64,000 nucleotides of DNA. It comes from Pantoea conspicua (GTDB lineage Bacteria; Pseudomonadota; Gammaproteobacteria; Enterobacterales; Enterobacteriaceae). The DNA is taken from the NCBI RefSeq assembly GCF_002095315.1, contig NZ_MLFN01000004.1:97659-161658 (forward strand), given 5' to 3'. This document shows, piece by piece, positions 19,033-28,974 of the stretch (position 1 is the stretch's first letter; every line of letters starts with the position of its first letter). The position numbers were made by a program, and so were the translations under genes. The notes beneath the pieces are model-generated. The model had not been told where the DNA came from, made no database searches, and saw only the letters and a program-made list of their open reading frames with translations.

Positions 19033-19073
19033 CGGATGTGGCAGAAACATCCGGCGAAAGTGACCTGCGTCAC
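19033..19073. promoter_or_regulatory. Two inverted repeats upstream of sotB
   Basis: CGGATGT-N7-ACATCCG (19033-19053) and GTGAC-CTGC-GTCAC (19060-19073) are both perfect dyads, 30-70 bases upstream of the sotB ATG. They are candidate operators. The second is not a CRP site because the half-site spacing is too short. Confidence 0.4.
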
Positions 19074-19177
19074 AAATTACTGACTATTGTAGTGAATAAA
19101 CCCGGAAGGGGAACCTTATAAACCGTTTTTAATCCTGATTATTTTTTATCGCCCTGTGGCAGGGCGATAGCCTGAGG

Positions 19178-19719
19178 TTATTGACCGCGTCGCCGTGCTG
19201 GCATCATTCGCAACAACGTATTGTCCTTCAGCAGATAATGATGAAACAGTGCCGCCACAGCATGCAGTCCGATAAGCCAGTAACCGAGTGGTGCCAGCGT
19301 TTCATGCCAGTCAATCAGCCAGTCGGCGAGATCAAAATTGGGTATGGCTGCCACCGGCATACTGATGCCGAACAGCCACCACTCGCGGCCTTTCAGATAG
19401 CGTGACGTCAGACCCAGAATCGGCAGCGTGATAAACAGGGCATAGATAAGCGTATGCGTCAGATGCGCCAGCCCGTTTGCCAGCGACGTATAGCCGGCGT
19501 AATCGCGGGAGCGCGATGACGGGTGCGCAGCACCAGACGGGTAATCATCAGCACCAGCACCGACGCGCCTGCGCTAAAGTGGGTAATAATCATCGTATAA
19601 CCCTGCCACGAACCGCGCTGAGTAAAACCGCGCAACTCGATAGTGGCATAGGCGATGACCACCAGCACAAAGGTCAGCCAGTGAAGGGCAATTTGTGATC
19701 CAGCATATTTTTCCCGCAT
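19178..19719 (-). pseudogene. Cytochrome b561 (CybB-like), one-base frameshift near 19470
   Basis: This is a four-helix diheme b561 protein of the inner membrane, expected at 180 residues. The N-terminal part reads MREKYAGSQIALHWLTFVLV and THFSAGASVLVLMITRLVLR. The C-terminal part carries WHETLAPLGYWLIGLHAVAA, then LFHHYLLKDNTLLRMMP. Histidines in IALHW, THFSAG, WHETL and GLHA are the usual heme ligands. Between them the frame shifts. Adding one G to GCGCCAGCCCG at about 19470 on the plus strand restores RRWQTGLAHLTHTLIYALFI. The middle is thus recovered intact, and sequence error is plausible. Confidence 0.85.
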
Positions 19720-19821
19720 GGTAAAACCCGCTAAACAGAATCAGGCCTTCTAACATAACGGAAAATAGCGGCAAATCTTAACAAATTAGCGCAGCGGGAT
19801 AACTTTTCCGCCGCCACGACG

Positions 19822-20082
19822 CTAGCGTGACGTCAGGGTATGTTTCAGGGCCACGCTTTGCTGTTGATCAGGGCCGGATTTACCGTTTAGCGGACAGCAG
19901 GTATCACAGCCCATCGCGCGTGGGTAGTACTTTTTCGCCTGTAAAATAGCCGCGTTGACCTGATAAAAACTGCCGAGAAACAGTCTGTCAGCGGGCCCCG
20001 GCAGAAACGCACAGCCCGCGGCATGTACCACATGGTTTTCGTTATAACCCGATAGTTTGTTTACGTAATAATAGAGAGCCAC
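19822..20082 (-). CDS. Conserved cysteine-containing protein, 86 aa
   Basis: The likely product starts at GTG 20082 and reads MALYYYVNKLSGYNENHVVH, then AAGCAFLPGPADRLFLGSF. It ends with a CDTC motif. The pattern H-x-VH-xx-GC-xx-LP, R-x-x-LGSF, AKKYYP, GC-xxC occurs in a widespread family of short bacterial proteins of unknown function. GGAC and AGGA lie just upstream of the GTG, whereas a longer frame from 20202 has no ribosome site and adds unrelated sequence. The cysteines could bind metal. It is a single-gene unit. Confidence 0.7.
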   Translation of the reverse strand: MALYYYVNKLSGYNENHVVHAAGCAFLPGPADRLFLGSFYQVNAAILQAKKYYPRAMGCDTCCPLNGKSGPDQQQSVALKHTLTSR

Positions 20083-20200
20083 AGGCGGTCCTTTTTGCTG
20101 TGTTAAGCGACAAAAGTAAGCAAATGTCACAATCAGACCGATTATAGCGGGAAAAGCGCATTTTGTTCCTGCTGGACCTGAAGGTTCTGGTACCAGCGGC

Positions 20201-20229
20201 AAAACCAGGCCCGGAAACTTTTCCGGACC
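20201..20229 (-). terminator. Terminator downstream of ynfM
   Basis: Read on the minus strand, GGTCCGGAAA-AG-TTTCCGGGCC forms a 10-bp stem with one mismatch, followed by TGGTTTT. It lies 22-50 bases beyond the ynfM stop. Confidence 0.6.
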
Positions 20230-20250
20230 GCGTGGGCAGCAGGGCTGACT

Positions 20251-21503
20251 TCAGAGCTGTTTAGATTGCAGTCGCCAGGCGACCATCAGCGCCAGCAGCA
20301 GCAGGGCGCTGATAAACAGTGTGATACCGGACCAGCCGTAATTGTGCCAGAACAGCCCACCGAGCGTGCCGGCCACGCTGGAACCGACGTAATAACTGAA
20401 CAGATAGAGCGACGAGGCCTGACCCCGCGCCCGACGCGCTCGCGGACCTATCCAGCTGCTGGCAACCGCATGGGCGGCAAAAAAGCCGGCGGTGAACAGC
20501 ATCATGCCAGGCAAAATCAGCCACAGCGAATCAAAAGCAGTGAATAACAGGCCTGCCAGCATAATCGCGGTGGCACCGAACATCACCGGCCCGCGTCCCA
20601 TCCGGCTGGTTAACGCGCCCGCTTTGGGTGAACTCCATGAACCGGTAAGGTAGACAACTGACAGCAGGCCCACAACGGCCTGACTCAGATGCCAGGGCGC
20701 CGCCAGCAAGCGATAGCCGATATAATTAAACAGAGTAACGAACGCGCCCATCAGCAAAAACCCTTCGGCGAACAGCACGGCAATCCCGGGTCGCGCCAGT
20801 GCAGGCGAAAATTGATCAGCAGGTTGCGCGGGCGCAGCGAGGTGGCGCGAAAATGGCGCGACGGTGGCAGGATTTTCCAGAACATCAGCGCCGAGGCCAG
20901 TGAAAAACAGCCGATAACCGCAATCGCGACGCGCCAGGAGTAGAAATCGGTCAGAACACCACTCAGCAGGCGACCACTCATGCCGCCGATTGAGTTGCCG
21001 CTGATATAGAGTCCCATCGAAAACGCAACGATCCGGGGTGACATCTCCTCGCTCAGATAGGTCATGCCGACCGCCGCGACGCCGCTCAGTGACAGCCCCA
21101 TCAGCGCCCGCATAATCAGAATGCCGTGCCAGCTGGTCATGGTGGCGGAGATCAGCGTACAGATTGCCGCCAGCATCAGGGCGGTCACCATCACAGATTT
21201 ACGCCCGACAGCATCAGAGAGCGGCCCGGTCACCAGCAGGCCGAGTGCCATCAGCCCGGTGGAGATGGAGAGTGACAGACTGCTGGCCGCCGGCGACACG
21301 CCAAACTGCTGCGACAGCACCGGTAAAATCGGTTGTACACAATAGAGCAGGGCAAACGTCGCCAGACCGGCTGAAAAGAGTGCCAGCGTGACACGCATAA
21401 ATTGCGGTGTCCCCCGGGTGATCCAGCCTGATGAGGCTGGCGAAACTAACGGTCTGCCTGCGACCTGATTCTCAACGGTAGCGGCCTGAGTAGTGCGGCT
21501 CAC
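20251..21503 (-). pseudogene. ynfM: MFS transporter YnfM, one-base frameshift near 20777
   Basis: YnfM is an MFS exporter; the expected product is 417 residues and matches E. coli YnfM strongly. The first part from GTG 21503 includes RGTPQFMRVTLALFSAGLAT and LHWRDPGLP. The second resumes LLFAEGFLLMGAFVTLFNYI and runs to the normal C-terminus. Adding one C after CCG on the minus strand (plus-strand position about 20777-20778) gives GLPLLFAEGF, exactly the E. coli sequence. The GTG start has AGGAAAG six bases upstream. It is divergent from ynfL as in E. coli. Confidence 0.9.
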
Positions 21504-21576
21504 AATCTTTCCTCAGTGATGAAAAACCTGTCGTCAGCTTAAAAAAGGGTGATTATGATGTCTAATATATTAATAA

Positions 21577-21588
21577 TCTCAAATGAGA
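21577..21588. promoter_or_regulatory. Dyad in ynfL-ynfM spacer, likely YnfL operator
   Basis: TCTCA-AA-TGAGA lies 11 bases before the ynfL ATG in the AT-rich divergent spacer. Binding by the LysR-type YnfL is inferred from position. Confidence 0.45.
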
Positions 21589-21598
21589 CGTTGAACAT

Positions 21599-22492
21599 AT
21601 GAATATTGAGCTGCGTCATCTGCGCTACTTTATCGCCGTGGCCGAAGAGTTGCATTTTGGCCGGGCGGCGTTGCGGCTGAATATTTCCCAGCCACCCCTA
21701 AGCCAGCAGATTATTCAGCTGGAAACAGAGACCGGTGCCCGTTTGTTTAATCGCACCAACCGCAGCGTGCAGCTGACGGCCGCCGGTCATCAACTGCTGC
21801 AGGATGCCCGCGCAATCCTGCTGCAGGTTGAACAGGCCTCAGATCGGGCGGCGCGACTGCACCGCGGTGAAGAGGGTGAACTGCGCATCGGTTTTACCTC
21901 TTCCGCACCCTTTACCGCAGTGGTGTCAGATGCGCTCTACCAGTTCCGACAGCGCTGGCCGCAGGTGCATATCCAGATGCAGGAGATCAATACCCGTCAG
22001 CAGCTGGCACCGCTTCATGATGGACGGCTGGACCTCGGGGTAATGCGCAACACGCCGTTACCGGCGGATTTACGCCACCAGCTGCTGCTGAGCGAGCCGC
22101 TCTATGCGGTGGTGCACTGGGCGCATCCGCTGGCGACGGCGGAAAAAATCTCCGTCGCCGCGCTGGCGGCTGAGCCTTTTCTCTTTTTTGATCCCCAGGT
22201 CGGCACCGCCCTCTACAGTGAGATTCTGGCGCTGCTGCATCGTTATCAGATCAAGCCCTACATCACCCAGGAGGTGGGCGAGGCGATGACCATTCTGGGT
22301 CTGGTGGCGACCGGGTTAGGCGTGTCGATTTTACCCGCCTCTTTTCGCCGGGCGCAGCTGGCGGATGTGGTCTGGCTGCCGCTGGAAGAGCGCGATGCCC
22401 TTTCCGAGCTGTGGCTGGTCTGGTCCGCAGAGCGCGAAATAAATAACCAGATGCGCCATATGATGGCGTTGCTGCAGCAAAATAAGGCGTAA
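21599..22492 (+). CDS. ynfL: LysR-family regulator YnfL
   Basis: The 297-residue LysR protein starts MNIELRHLRYFIAVAEELHF and continues GRAALRLNISQPPLSQQI (helix-turn-helix, residues 1-60), close to E. coli YnfL. The effector domain begins near residue 90 (GELRIGFTSSAPF). In E. coli the order ynfK-mlc-ynfL-ynfM is the same, and ynfL is divergent from ynfM there too. It probably regulates ynfM. The effector is unknown. Confidence 0.9.
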   Translation: MNIELRHLRYFIAVAEELHFGRAALRLNISQPPLSQQIIQLETETGARLFNRTNRSVQLTAAGHQLLQDARAILLQVEQASDRAARLHRGEEGELRIGFTSSAPFTAVVSDALYQFRQRWPQVHIQMQEINTRQQLAPLHDGRLDLGVMRNTPLPADLRHQLLLSEPLYAVVHWAHPLATAEKISVAALAAEPFLFFDPQVGTALYSEILALLHRYQIKPYITQEVGEAMTILGLVATGLGVSILPASFRRAQLADVVWLPLEERDALSELWLVWSAEREINNQMRHMMALLQQNKA

Positions 22493-22516
22493 CTTCGGCC
22501 AGTCGTCACGACAATG

Positions 22517-22532
22517 TGTGCGATAAATCACA
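22517..22532. promoter_or_regulatory. CRP site upstream of mlc
   Basis: TGTGC-GATAAA-TCACA matches nine of ten conserved CRP positions with correct N6 spacing. It lies 91-106 bases before the mlc start. CRP control of mlc is known in E. coli. Confidence 0.7.
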
Positions 22533-22586
22533 TTTCTAATCAAATATTTGACGCTGCCGCCTGTTCTGCATCACCATGACGCATGT

Positions 22587-22608
22587 TTATTTAGAAGCGC
22601 GAAAATAA
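22587..22608. promoter_or_regulatory. Putative Mlc autoregulatory site
   Basis: TTATTT followed nine bases later by AAAATAA, with a central GCGCG, resembles the TTATTT...GCG-AAATAA pattern of Mlc operators. It lies 15 bases before the start codon. Autorepression is known for E. coli mlc; this site is a candidate. Confidence 0.45.
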
Positions 22609-22622
22609 CCGGGAGCAGGGTT

Positions 22623-23840
22623 GTGAATCTGGACAGTCAACCTGGCCATATTGACCAAATTAAGCAAACAAATGCAGGCGTCGTTTACCGATTAATTGAT
22701 CAACATGGTCCTATTTCGCGCATCGAACTTTCCCGACGCGCCCAGCTTGCGCCGGCCAGTATCACCAAGATTGTCCGTGAAATGCTGGATGCCCATCTGG
22801 TACAGGAAACGGAGTTTCAGGAGCCAGGCAGCCGGGGACGTCCGGCGATTGGGCTGATTCTGGATACCGATGCCTGGCACTATCTGGCGATTCGCCTTCA
22901 TCGCGGTGCCATGACCTTTACCCTGCGTGACCTCAGCAGCCGCGAACTGGCAGAAGATACGCTGCCGCTGCCGGACGAATCGGCCAGGCCGTTATTGACC
23001 GCGCTGATTGAACAGGTTGACGCCTTCTTTATTCGTCATCAGCAGAAGCTGGAACGCCTGACGGCCATCGCGGTGACCCTGCCAGGCTTAATCAACGCCG
23101 CCTCTGGCGTGGTGCATCGCCTGCCGGGTTACCAGGTGCGTGACATGCCGCTGGGTGACGCGCTGGCGGCCCGTACCGGTTTACCGGTCTTTGTGCAGCA
23201 CGATATCTCCGCCTGGACGCTGGCCGAATCGCTGTTCGGTGCCTCACGCGGCGCGGAAGATGTGATTCAGATTGTAATTGATGAAACGGTGGGCGCCGGC
23301 GTCATTAGCGGCGGTCAGTTGCTGCATAAACGCGGCCGGGCGCTGGTGGAGATCGGTCATACCCAGATCGATCCCTACGGCCAGCAGTGTTACTGCGGTA
23401 ATCATGGCTGTCTTGAGACGGTCGCCAGCATCGGCAGTTTGCTGGCGCTGGCCGCTCAGCGTCTGCCAACACAACCCGACAGCCTGCTTCATCAGCAGCC
23501 GCTGACGCTGGCGTCGCTCTGTGAGGCGGCCCAGGCGGGCGACCGGCTGGCACGCGATACCATTGCCAGCGTCGGGCATCACGTCGGGCGAATCCTGGCA
23601 ATGATGGTAAATATCTTTAACCCGCAACATATTCTTATCGGTTCGCCGCTGAATGCCGCGGCAGATGTGCTGTTTCCGGCAGTCAGCAACACTATTCTGC
23701 AGCAGTCTCTGCCAGCTTACAGTGCTGTTATCCAGCTGGCACCTACCGCCTTTAGCGAGCCTGGCACGCTGGGCGGTGCGGCGCTGATTAAAGATGCCCT
23801 CTATAGCGGATACCTGTTAGTGAAGTTATTGCAAGGTTAA
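22623..23840 (+). CDS. mlc: Global sugar repressor Mlc (DgsA), ROK family
   Basis: Mlc represses ptsG, manXYZ, malT and other sugar genes and is sequestered by dephosphorylated PtsG. The 405-residue ROK protein has an N-terminal winged helix (QPGHIDQIKQTNAG and LAPASITKIVREML), a ROK sugar-kinase-like core, and the zinc site GHTQIDPYGQQCYCGNHGCLE minus one residue per line (Cys-x-Cys-x4-Cys). The C-terminal LLVKLLQG matches E. coli. GTG 22623 is chosen because GGGAGCAGG precedes it and it yields the E. coli N-terminus (VNLDSQPGHID). Confidence 0.95.
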   Translation: MNLDSQPGHIDQIKQTNAGVVYRLIDQHGPISRIELSRRAQLAPASITKIVREMLDAHLVQETEFQEPGSRGRPAIGLILDTDAWHYLAIRLHRGAMTFTLRDLSSRELAEDTLPLPDESARPLLTALIEQVDAFFIRHQQKLERLTAIAVTLPGLINAASGVVHRLPGYQVRDMPLGDALAARTGLPVFVQHDISAWTLAESLFGASRGAEDVIQIVIDETVGAGVISGGQLLHKRGRALVEIGHTQIDPYGQQCYCGNHGCLETVASIGSLLALAAQRLPTQPDSLLHQQPLTLASLCEAAQAGDRLARDTIASVGHHVGRILAMMVNIFNPQHILIGSPLNAAADVLFPAVSNTILQQSLPAYSAVIQLAPTAFSEPGTLGGAALIKDALYSGYLLVKLLQG

Positions 23841-23953
23841 GCAAGACTAATCTTGCGCTAACGCAATCTGTTCTCATCAGCCATTCCTTAAAATGCCGTT
23901 TATCCGCAGGGTTAATCGCCGATTAGCCATAAACGGTTTAAGAGGAGAGGGGA

Positions 23954-24652
23954 GTGAAAAAACTATTTGTTACCGGCACCGATACTGCAGTGGGTAAGAC
24001 CGTGGTGTCACGTGCCCTGTTACAAAGTTTTATCAAAGCAAACTTCAGTGCGGTCGGGTACAAACCCGTGGCGCGTTGCGCAGTAAAAACCGCTGACGGC
24101 CTGCGTAATAAAGACGCGCAGGTGCTGCAAAGCGCGTCCTCTGTTGCGCTGCCGTATCAGGCCATCAATCCGCTGCTGTTTGAGGAGCAGGAAATCTCAA
24201 CCCACAGCGGCCAGATTATTCATTATGACGCCCTGACTCAGGGCTTAACAAACCTGACGCAGCTGGCGGACCGGGTGGTGGTAGAAGGCACCGGCGGCTG
24301 GCGTAGCCTGATGAACGATGCGCGGCCGCTCTCCTGCTGGGTCATCGAGCAGCAATTACCCGTGGTGCTGGTGGTCGGCATCCAGCCGGGCTGTATCAGT
24401 CATGCGCTGTTAACGGCAGAAGCCATTCGGCAGGATGGATTACCGCTGGTTGGCTGGGTTGCCAATCGCATTAATCCGGGGCTGGCGCAATACAGCGACA
24501 TTATTGAAGTGCTGCGTGAAAAAATTTGTGCGCCAATGCTGGGTGAGCTGCCTTATCTGCCGCGCGCAGAACAACGCGATCTGACGCCGTATATCGATAT
24601 CTCACTGCTTGATCGGCCTGACCTGCACGCTGTGAGTGCAAAGACTGCCTGA
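23954..24652 (+). CDS. bioD2: Dethiobiotin synthetase paralogue BioD2 (YnfK)
   Basis: This 232-residue P-loop enzyme of the BioD family would make dethiobiotin from 7,8-diaminopelargonate, CO2 and ATP. Motifs are the Walker A GTDTAVGKT (residues 8-16), GYKPVAR, VVEGTGGWRSLMND and GWVANRINP. It starts at GTG 23954 behind AGGAGAGGGG. Its place directly after mlc is the E. coli ynfK position, so it is the ynfK orthologue, not the bioD of the biotin operon. Whether it contributes to biotin synthesis in vivo is not evident. Confidence 0.9.
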   Translation: MKKLFVTGTDTAVGKTVVSRALLQSFIKANFSAVGYKPVARCAVKTADGLRNKDAQVLQSASSVALPYQAINPLLFEEQEISTHSGQIIHYDALTQGLTNLTQLADRVVVEGTGGWRSLMNDARPLSCWVIEQQLPVVLVVGIQPGCISHALLTAEAIRQDGLPLVGWVANRINPGLAQYSDIIEVLREKICAPMLGELPYLPRAEQRDLTPYIDISLLDRPDLHAVSAKTA

Positions 24653-24833
24653 TCATGAAACAAAATAAATCATATCTGCCGGTAATGAACGTAAAGTTGC
24701 AGGTTGATTACCGGCGTAACGCAAAAAATTTATCTTAATTATTCAAGCACCTGGCTAGAAGCGCGAGGTGAAACTGACACGATGGTGTAAAAAATGCATT
24801 AACTCCGCTAATCACTGTTACCGGAGCACCATC

Positions 24834-26223
24834 ATGTCGCAATCGCACGAGAAAGGTTTGTTGTACGGACTTGACGCCCGTATCGGTCCCGTCCCGGCAT
24901 TTTTCGCCGCCTTACAGCATCTGCTGGCCAGCGTGGTCGGGATCATTACGCCGCCGTTGATTATCGGTTCAGTGCTGGGTCTTCAGGCCTATATCCCTTA
25001 TCTGATTAGCATGTCACTGTTTGTTTCAGGCCTGGGGACGTTTCTGCAGGCCAGGCGTTTTGCCGGCGTCGGGGCCGGCATGATCTGTCTGCAGGGCACT
25101 AGCTTTGCCTTTCTTGGGGTCCTGATATCGGGCGGGATGATGATGAAAGCACGCGGCGGATCGCCTGAAGAGATCCTGGCAATGCTGTTCGGCTGTAATC
25201 TGGTGGCGGCACTGATCCCGATACTGATCAGCCGCTGCGTGGGTCAGTTACGAAAAGTGCTGACGCCAGTGGTGACCGGCACGGTGATTACCCTGATTGG
25301 CATCAGCCTGATTAAAGTCAGCATGACCGACTGGGCTGGCGGACACAACGCCCGCGATTTTTGGCGCGCCGGGCAATCTGGCGCTGGGTGCGCTGACGCT
25401 GCTGGTGATCGTGGCGCTTAACCGTTCCCGCAACCGCTGGGCTCGCCTGATCGCGGTCGTGACCGGCATTGTGGTCGGCTGCATTGCGGCGGCGTTAACC
25501 GGCCATCTGCAGCTGAAAGCGCCTGACAGCAGTGACTGGGTGGTGCTGCCCGCCTTGTTTAAGTTTGGCTTTGCCTTTGACTGGACCCTTTTCCTGCCGA
25601 TTGCGCTGGTCTCGGTCATTGCAGTGATTGAGGCGGTAGGGGATCTCACAGCGAATTGCCTGATTTCACAACAGCCCATCAGCGGCGCGGCGTTTCAGCA
25701 GCGGCTGCAGGGCGGCATCGTCGCCGACGGCCTGAGCTGCGTGCTGGCTGCGATCTTCTCAGCCTTTCCCAACACCACCTTTGCGCAAAACAATGGCGTG
25801 ATCCAGATGACCGGGGTCGCCAGCCGTTATGTCGGTATGGTACTGGGCGTGATGCTGGCGCTGCTCGGCCTGTTCCCGGCGATTGGCGCACTGCTGCAGC
25901 AAATCCCGCCACCGGTGCTGGGTGGCGCAACTATCGTGATGTTCGGCAGTGTGGTCGCAGCGGGCATCCGGGTGATGACGCAATCGCCATTAGGTCGTCG
26001 TGAGATGCTAATCGTCGCGGTTTCATTTGGTGTTGGTCTGGGTGTCGAAGCGGTGCCGGAGGTGCTGAAGCAGCTTCCGCCGCTGATCAATACCTTATTT
26101 GGTCATGCGGTGACCACCGGCGGACTGCTGGCGATCCTGCTGAATATGGTACTGCCGGAGGAGGCGCGTGCCGTAACGGCGTCAGAGGCGTCAACGCTGA
26201 GTGGTAACGAAAAGCAAGCGTAA
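24834..26223 (+). pseudogene. NCS2 uracil/xanthine permease, one-base insertion at 25358-25362
   Basis: This is a nucleobase:cation symporter-2 protein of the xanthine/urate branch (XanP/XanQ/UacT-like), about 462 residues and 12-14 helices. The 5' part has AALQHLLASVVGIITPPLII. The 3' part has EAVGDLTANCL, then the family signature TTFAQNNGVIQMTGVASRYV. The frame breaks at CGCGATTTTTGGCGCG. Removing one T from the five-T run (25358-25362) gives NARDFGAPGNLALGALTLLV, joining both parts. Purine-degrading enzymes are encoded 8-17 kb away, so xanthine or urate import is a reasonable inference. Confidence 0.85.
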
Positions 26224-26224
26224 A

Positions 26225-26249
26225 AAAAAGGGCCGTGATGGCCCTTTTT
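26225..26249. terminator. Bidirectional rho-independent terminator
   Basis: GGGCC (26230-26234) pairs with GGCCC (26240-26244), flanked by a run of A residues before and TTTTT after, so the stem extends by A-T pairs. It serves both the permease and the convergent osmV gene. Confidence 0.88.
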
Positions 26250-26252
26250 CCG

Positions 26253-27389
26253 TCAGGGGTTCAGGCGGCGGCGGGTCCGGCCTGAACTCAGGTAATCCGC
26301 AATATAATCCTGCGAAATTTCACCGCTGTAGCGGCCATCTTCATCGACGATCGGCATCCAGACGGTATTGTGTTCATACAATTTTGACAGTACCACGCGC
26401 AGGTTCTCTTCCGCTTTACCGGTCACCTTAAAGGTATGCAGACGTTCTTCACAGCGGCCGCTGGCGTGACGTGCCTCACGACGTTTCACAAAGCCGAGCG
26501 GTTTGCCATCCTCATCCACCACGGTAATCGAGCGCATGTCATTCTCATCCATGGTGCCGAACGCCTCCTCCAGTGAGGTGGAACGCCGGACGGTGATGGT
26601 CGGTTGCTGATCGGTCACGTCACCCGCCTGCACCAGCAGCAGGCGCTTCAGCGTCCGGTCCTGACCGACAAAGGAGCCAACAAATTCATTGGCCGGCGTT
26701 GCCAGCAGCTCATCCGGACTGGCGCACTGCACGATTTTCCCCTGACCAAAGACCGCAATCCGGTCGCCCAGTTTCAGCGCTTCGTCGATGTCGTGACTCA
26801 CCAGCATCACGGTTTTCTTCAGCTGACGCTGCATATCGAGAAATTCATTCTGGATCACTTCGCGGTTAATCGGGTCAACGGCACCAAAGGGTTCATCCAT
26901 CAGCAGTACCGGTGGATCCGCCGCCAGCGCCCGAATCACCCCGATCCGCTGCTGCTGGCCGCCTGACATTTCACGCGGGTAGCGATGCAGAAACTTGTTC
27001 GGGTCAAGCGCCACCATACTCATCAGCTCGGTGGCGCGCTCCCGGCAGCGCTTTTTATCCCAGCCGAGCATACGCGGCACCACGGTAATGTTCTCTTCGA
27101 TGGTCATGTTAGGAAACAGACCGATCTGCTGGATCACGTAACCGATGTTGCGGCGCAGGGTAGTCGTATCCTGGGTGCTGGTGTCTTCGCCATTGATCAG
27201 AATACGGCCGCTGGTGGCGGGGATCAGGCGGTTAATCATCTTCAGGGTGGTCGTTTTGCCGCAGCCCGACGGCCCCAGCAGTACGCACATCTCACCGGCA
27301 GGGACTTCCAGGCTGACATTATCCACGGCTTTCATGGTGGTGCCGTTTTTCTGGGTAAAGGTTTTCGTCAGGTTTTCCAGTGTAATCAT
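26253..27389 (-). CDS. osmV: Osmoprotectant ABC transporter ATPase OsmV
   Basis: This is the ATPase of a glycine-betaine/choline-type importer. The 378-residue protein has Walker A GPSGCGKT (39-46), the Q loop, signature MSGGQQQR, Walker B VLLMDEP and the switch His in SHDIDEA. Two CBS domains follow (about 255-375, RSITVVDEDGKPLGFV and TVWMPIVDEDGRYSGE), the ionic-strength sensor of the OpuA/ProV class. It is the last gene of a four-gene operon in the layout of Salmonella OsmU. Its ATG shares one base with the osmW stop. Confidence 0.87.
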   Translation of the reverse strand: MITLENLTKTFTQKNGTTMKAVDNVSLEVPAGEMCVLLGPSGCGKTTTLKMINRLIPATSGRILINGEDTSTQDTTTLRRNIGYVIQQIGLFPNMTIEENITVVPRMLGWDKKRCRERATELMSMVALDPNKFLHRYPREMSGGQQQRIGVIRALAADPPVLLMDEPFGAVDPINREVIQNEFLDMQRQLKKTVMLVSHDIDEALKLGDRIAVFGQGKIVQCASPDELLATPANEFVGSFVGQDRTLKRLLLVQAGDVTDQQPTITVRRSTSLEEAFGTMDENDMRSITVVDEDGKPLGFVKRREARHASGRCEERLHTFKVTGKAEENLRVVLSKLYEHNTVWMPIVDEDGRYSGEISQDYIADYLSSGRTRRRLNP

Positions 27390-28036
27390 TATCGAATTCC
27401 CTTAGGAGTCAGCGCCTGCTGCAAACGGTGCAGCAGCCAGTCAAGTACGATCGCCAGCAGGCAAATCATTAACGCCCCGGCAATCAACATACGAATATCA
27501 CTGCCGCTGATGCCATCCAGCAGCAGCTGGCCCAGCCCACCGGCGCCAATCACTGCGGCGATCGCCATCACGCCGACGTTCATCACCACCGCGGTGCGGA
27601 TGCCGCCAAAAATCACCGGCAGGGCCATTGGAATTTCAACCCAGCGTAGTCGTTGCCAGAAGGTCATGCCGATGCCGCGACCGGCTTCGCGCAGGCCGCC
27701 GGGCAGGTTCTCCAGCGCGGTGTGGGTGTTACGCACAATCGGTAGCAGCGAGTAGAGAAACACCGCGGTAATCGCTGGCAGCGCACCAATGCCCTGACCA
27801 ATCAGCGAAAACAGCGGGATCATCAGGCCAAACAGCGCAATGGTCGGGATGGTCAGCACCACGGTCGCGATACCGAGGATCGGCGTGGCCAGCCAGCGCA
27901 CCCGGACAATCAGAATACCGAGCGGCACGCCAATCACAATCGCCAGCCCGACGGCCACCAGCACCAGCCAGGTGTGCTGCCAGCTCAGCGTCAGCAGGCT
28001 GCTCCAGTTATCCATGATGTAGTGAAGGGTATCCAC
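27389..28036 (-). CDS. osmW: Osmoprotectant ABC transporter permease OsmW
   Basis: This is a 215-residue inner-membrane permease with about five or six helices and the BPD-transport EAA-like loop (LPGGLREAGRGIGMTFWQRL, about 108-127) that contacts the ATPase. It starts at GTG 28036 with AGGAGG nearby, which explains strong translation despite the non-ATG start. It pairs with OsmY as the second permease. The substrate is probably glycine betaine or a related compatible solute. Confidence 0.86.
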   Translation of the reverse strand: MDTLHYIMDNWSSLLTLSWQHTWLVLVAVGLAIVIGVPLGILIVRVRWLATPILGIATVVLTIPTIALFGLMIPLFSLIGQGIGALPAITAVFLYSLLPIVRNTHTALENLPGGLREAGRGIGMTFWQRLRWVEIPMALPVIFGGIRTAVVMNVGVMAIAAVIGAGGLGQLLLDGISGSDIRMLIAGALMICLLAIVLDWLLHRLQQALTPKGIR

Positions 28037-28045
28037 AGTGCCTCC

Positions 28046-28957
28046 TTACAGCATGTTTTTGGATTTAAGGAAATCACGCGCCACCTGTTCCGGTGACTGG
28101 TGATCGATATCGACCCGCTTGTTCATCTCGGTGATCGACTCGTCGGTAATCAGCGGTGACAGCTGATTCAGCGCCGCTTCCAGACCGGGATGGCTCTCCA
28201 GCACATCTTTACGTACCACCGGCGTGACGTTATAGCTCGGGAAGAAATGCTTATCATCCTCCAGCACTTTCAGGTCGAAGCCTTTAACCCGGCCGTCGGT
28301 GGTGTAGATCAGACCTGCATCAACAAAGCCATCGCGGATGGCGTTATAGACCAGACCTGGGTCCATCTGGCGAATCTGCGGGCGGTCCAGCGTCAGGTTA
28401 TAGGTCTTCTGTAGCGGTTTCATGCCGTCTGAGCGGCCGGAAAACTCCAGATCCAGCCCCAGCCGCCAGTTATGGTCCGGATCGCGCTGACGCACCTGTT
28501 CAATCTTTGCCACCAGCTGCGACATCGTGGTGATACCCTCTTTCTCCGCCCGCTGCCGGGTCATGGCGAAAGCATAGGTATTGTTCATCGGGGCCGGTTT
28601 AAGCCACACCAGACCCAGTTTCGCATCGAGTTTTTTAACCGTGTCATACGCCTGTTCTGAGGACATCGGCTGGTTGATATGGTTAAAAATGATCAATGAG
28701 GTGCCGGTGTACTCCCATGTCATATCGAGCTGCTTATTCAGCAGCGCATTACGGCCAATGGTGGTGGCGATATTACGCTTGGGGATCACCTCAAAACCTT
28801 TTTTCTGTAACCACAGCACCGTCATCGCCGACAGGATGTGCTGCTCGGTAAAGCTCTTGGTGGCCATCACCAGCGGGGTAGCCGCCTGGGCCGTCTGGCT
28901 CAGGGCCAGCGTCGCTATCAGGGTCAGGGCACTCTTTTTTATCCAGCGCGTGAGCAT
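28046..28957 (-). CDS. osmX: Osmoprotectant-binding periplasmic protein OsmX
   Basis: This 303-residue protein has signal peptide [20 protein letters not shown], then QTAQA-A, and a mature OpuAC/ProX-type domain starting [28 protein letters not shown] and [20 protein letters not shown] are typical of choline/betaine-binding OpuC-class proteins. It delivers solute to the OsmW/OsmY channel. It lies between the two permease genes, spaced nine and 17 bases from them. Confidence 0.88.
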   Translation of the reverse strand: MLTRWIKKSALTLIATLALSQTAQAATPLVMATKSFTEQHILSAMTVLWLQKKGFEVIPKRNIATTIGRNALLNKQLDMTWEYTGTSLIIFNHINQPMSSEQAYDTVKKLDAKLGLVWLKPAPMNNTYAFAMTRQRAEKEGITTMSQLVAKIEQVRQRDPDHNWRLGLDLEFSGRSDGMKPLQKTYNLTLDRPQIRQMDPGLVYNAIRDGFVDAGLIYTTDGRVKGFDLKVLEDDKHFFPSYNVTPVVRKDVLESHPGLEAALNQLSPLITDESITEMNKRVDIDHQSPEQVARDFLKSKNML

Positions 28958-28974
28958 CGCAAAATTCCTTATTG

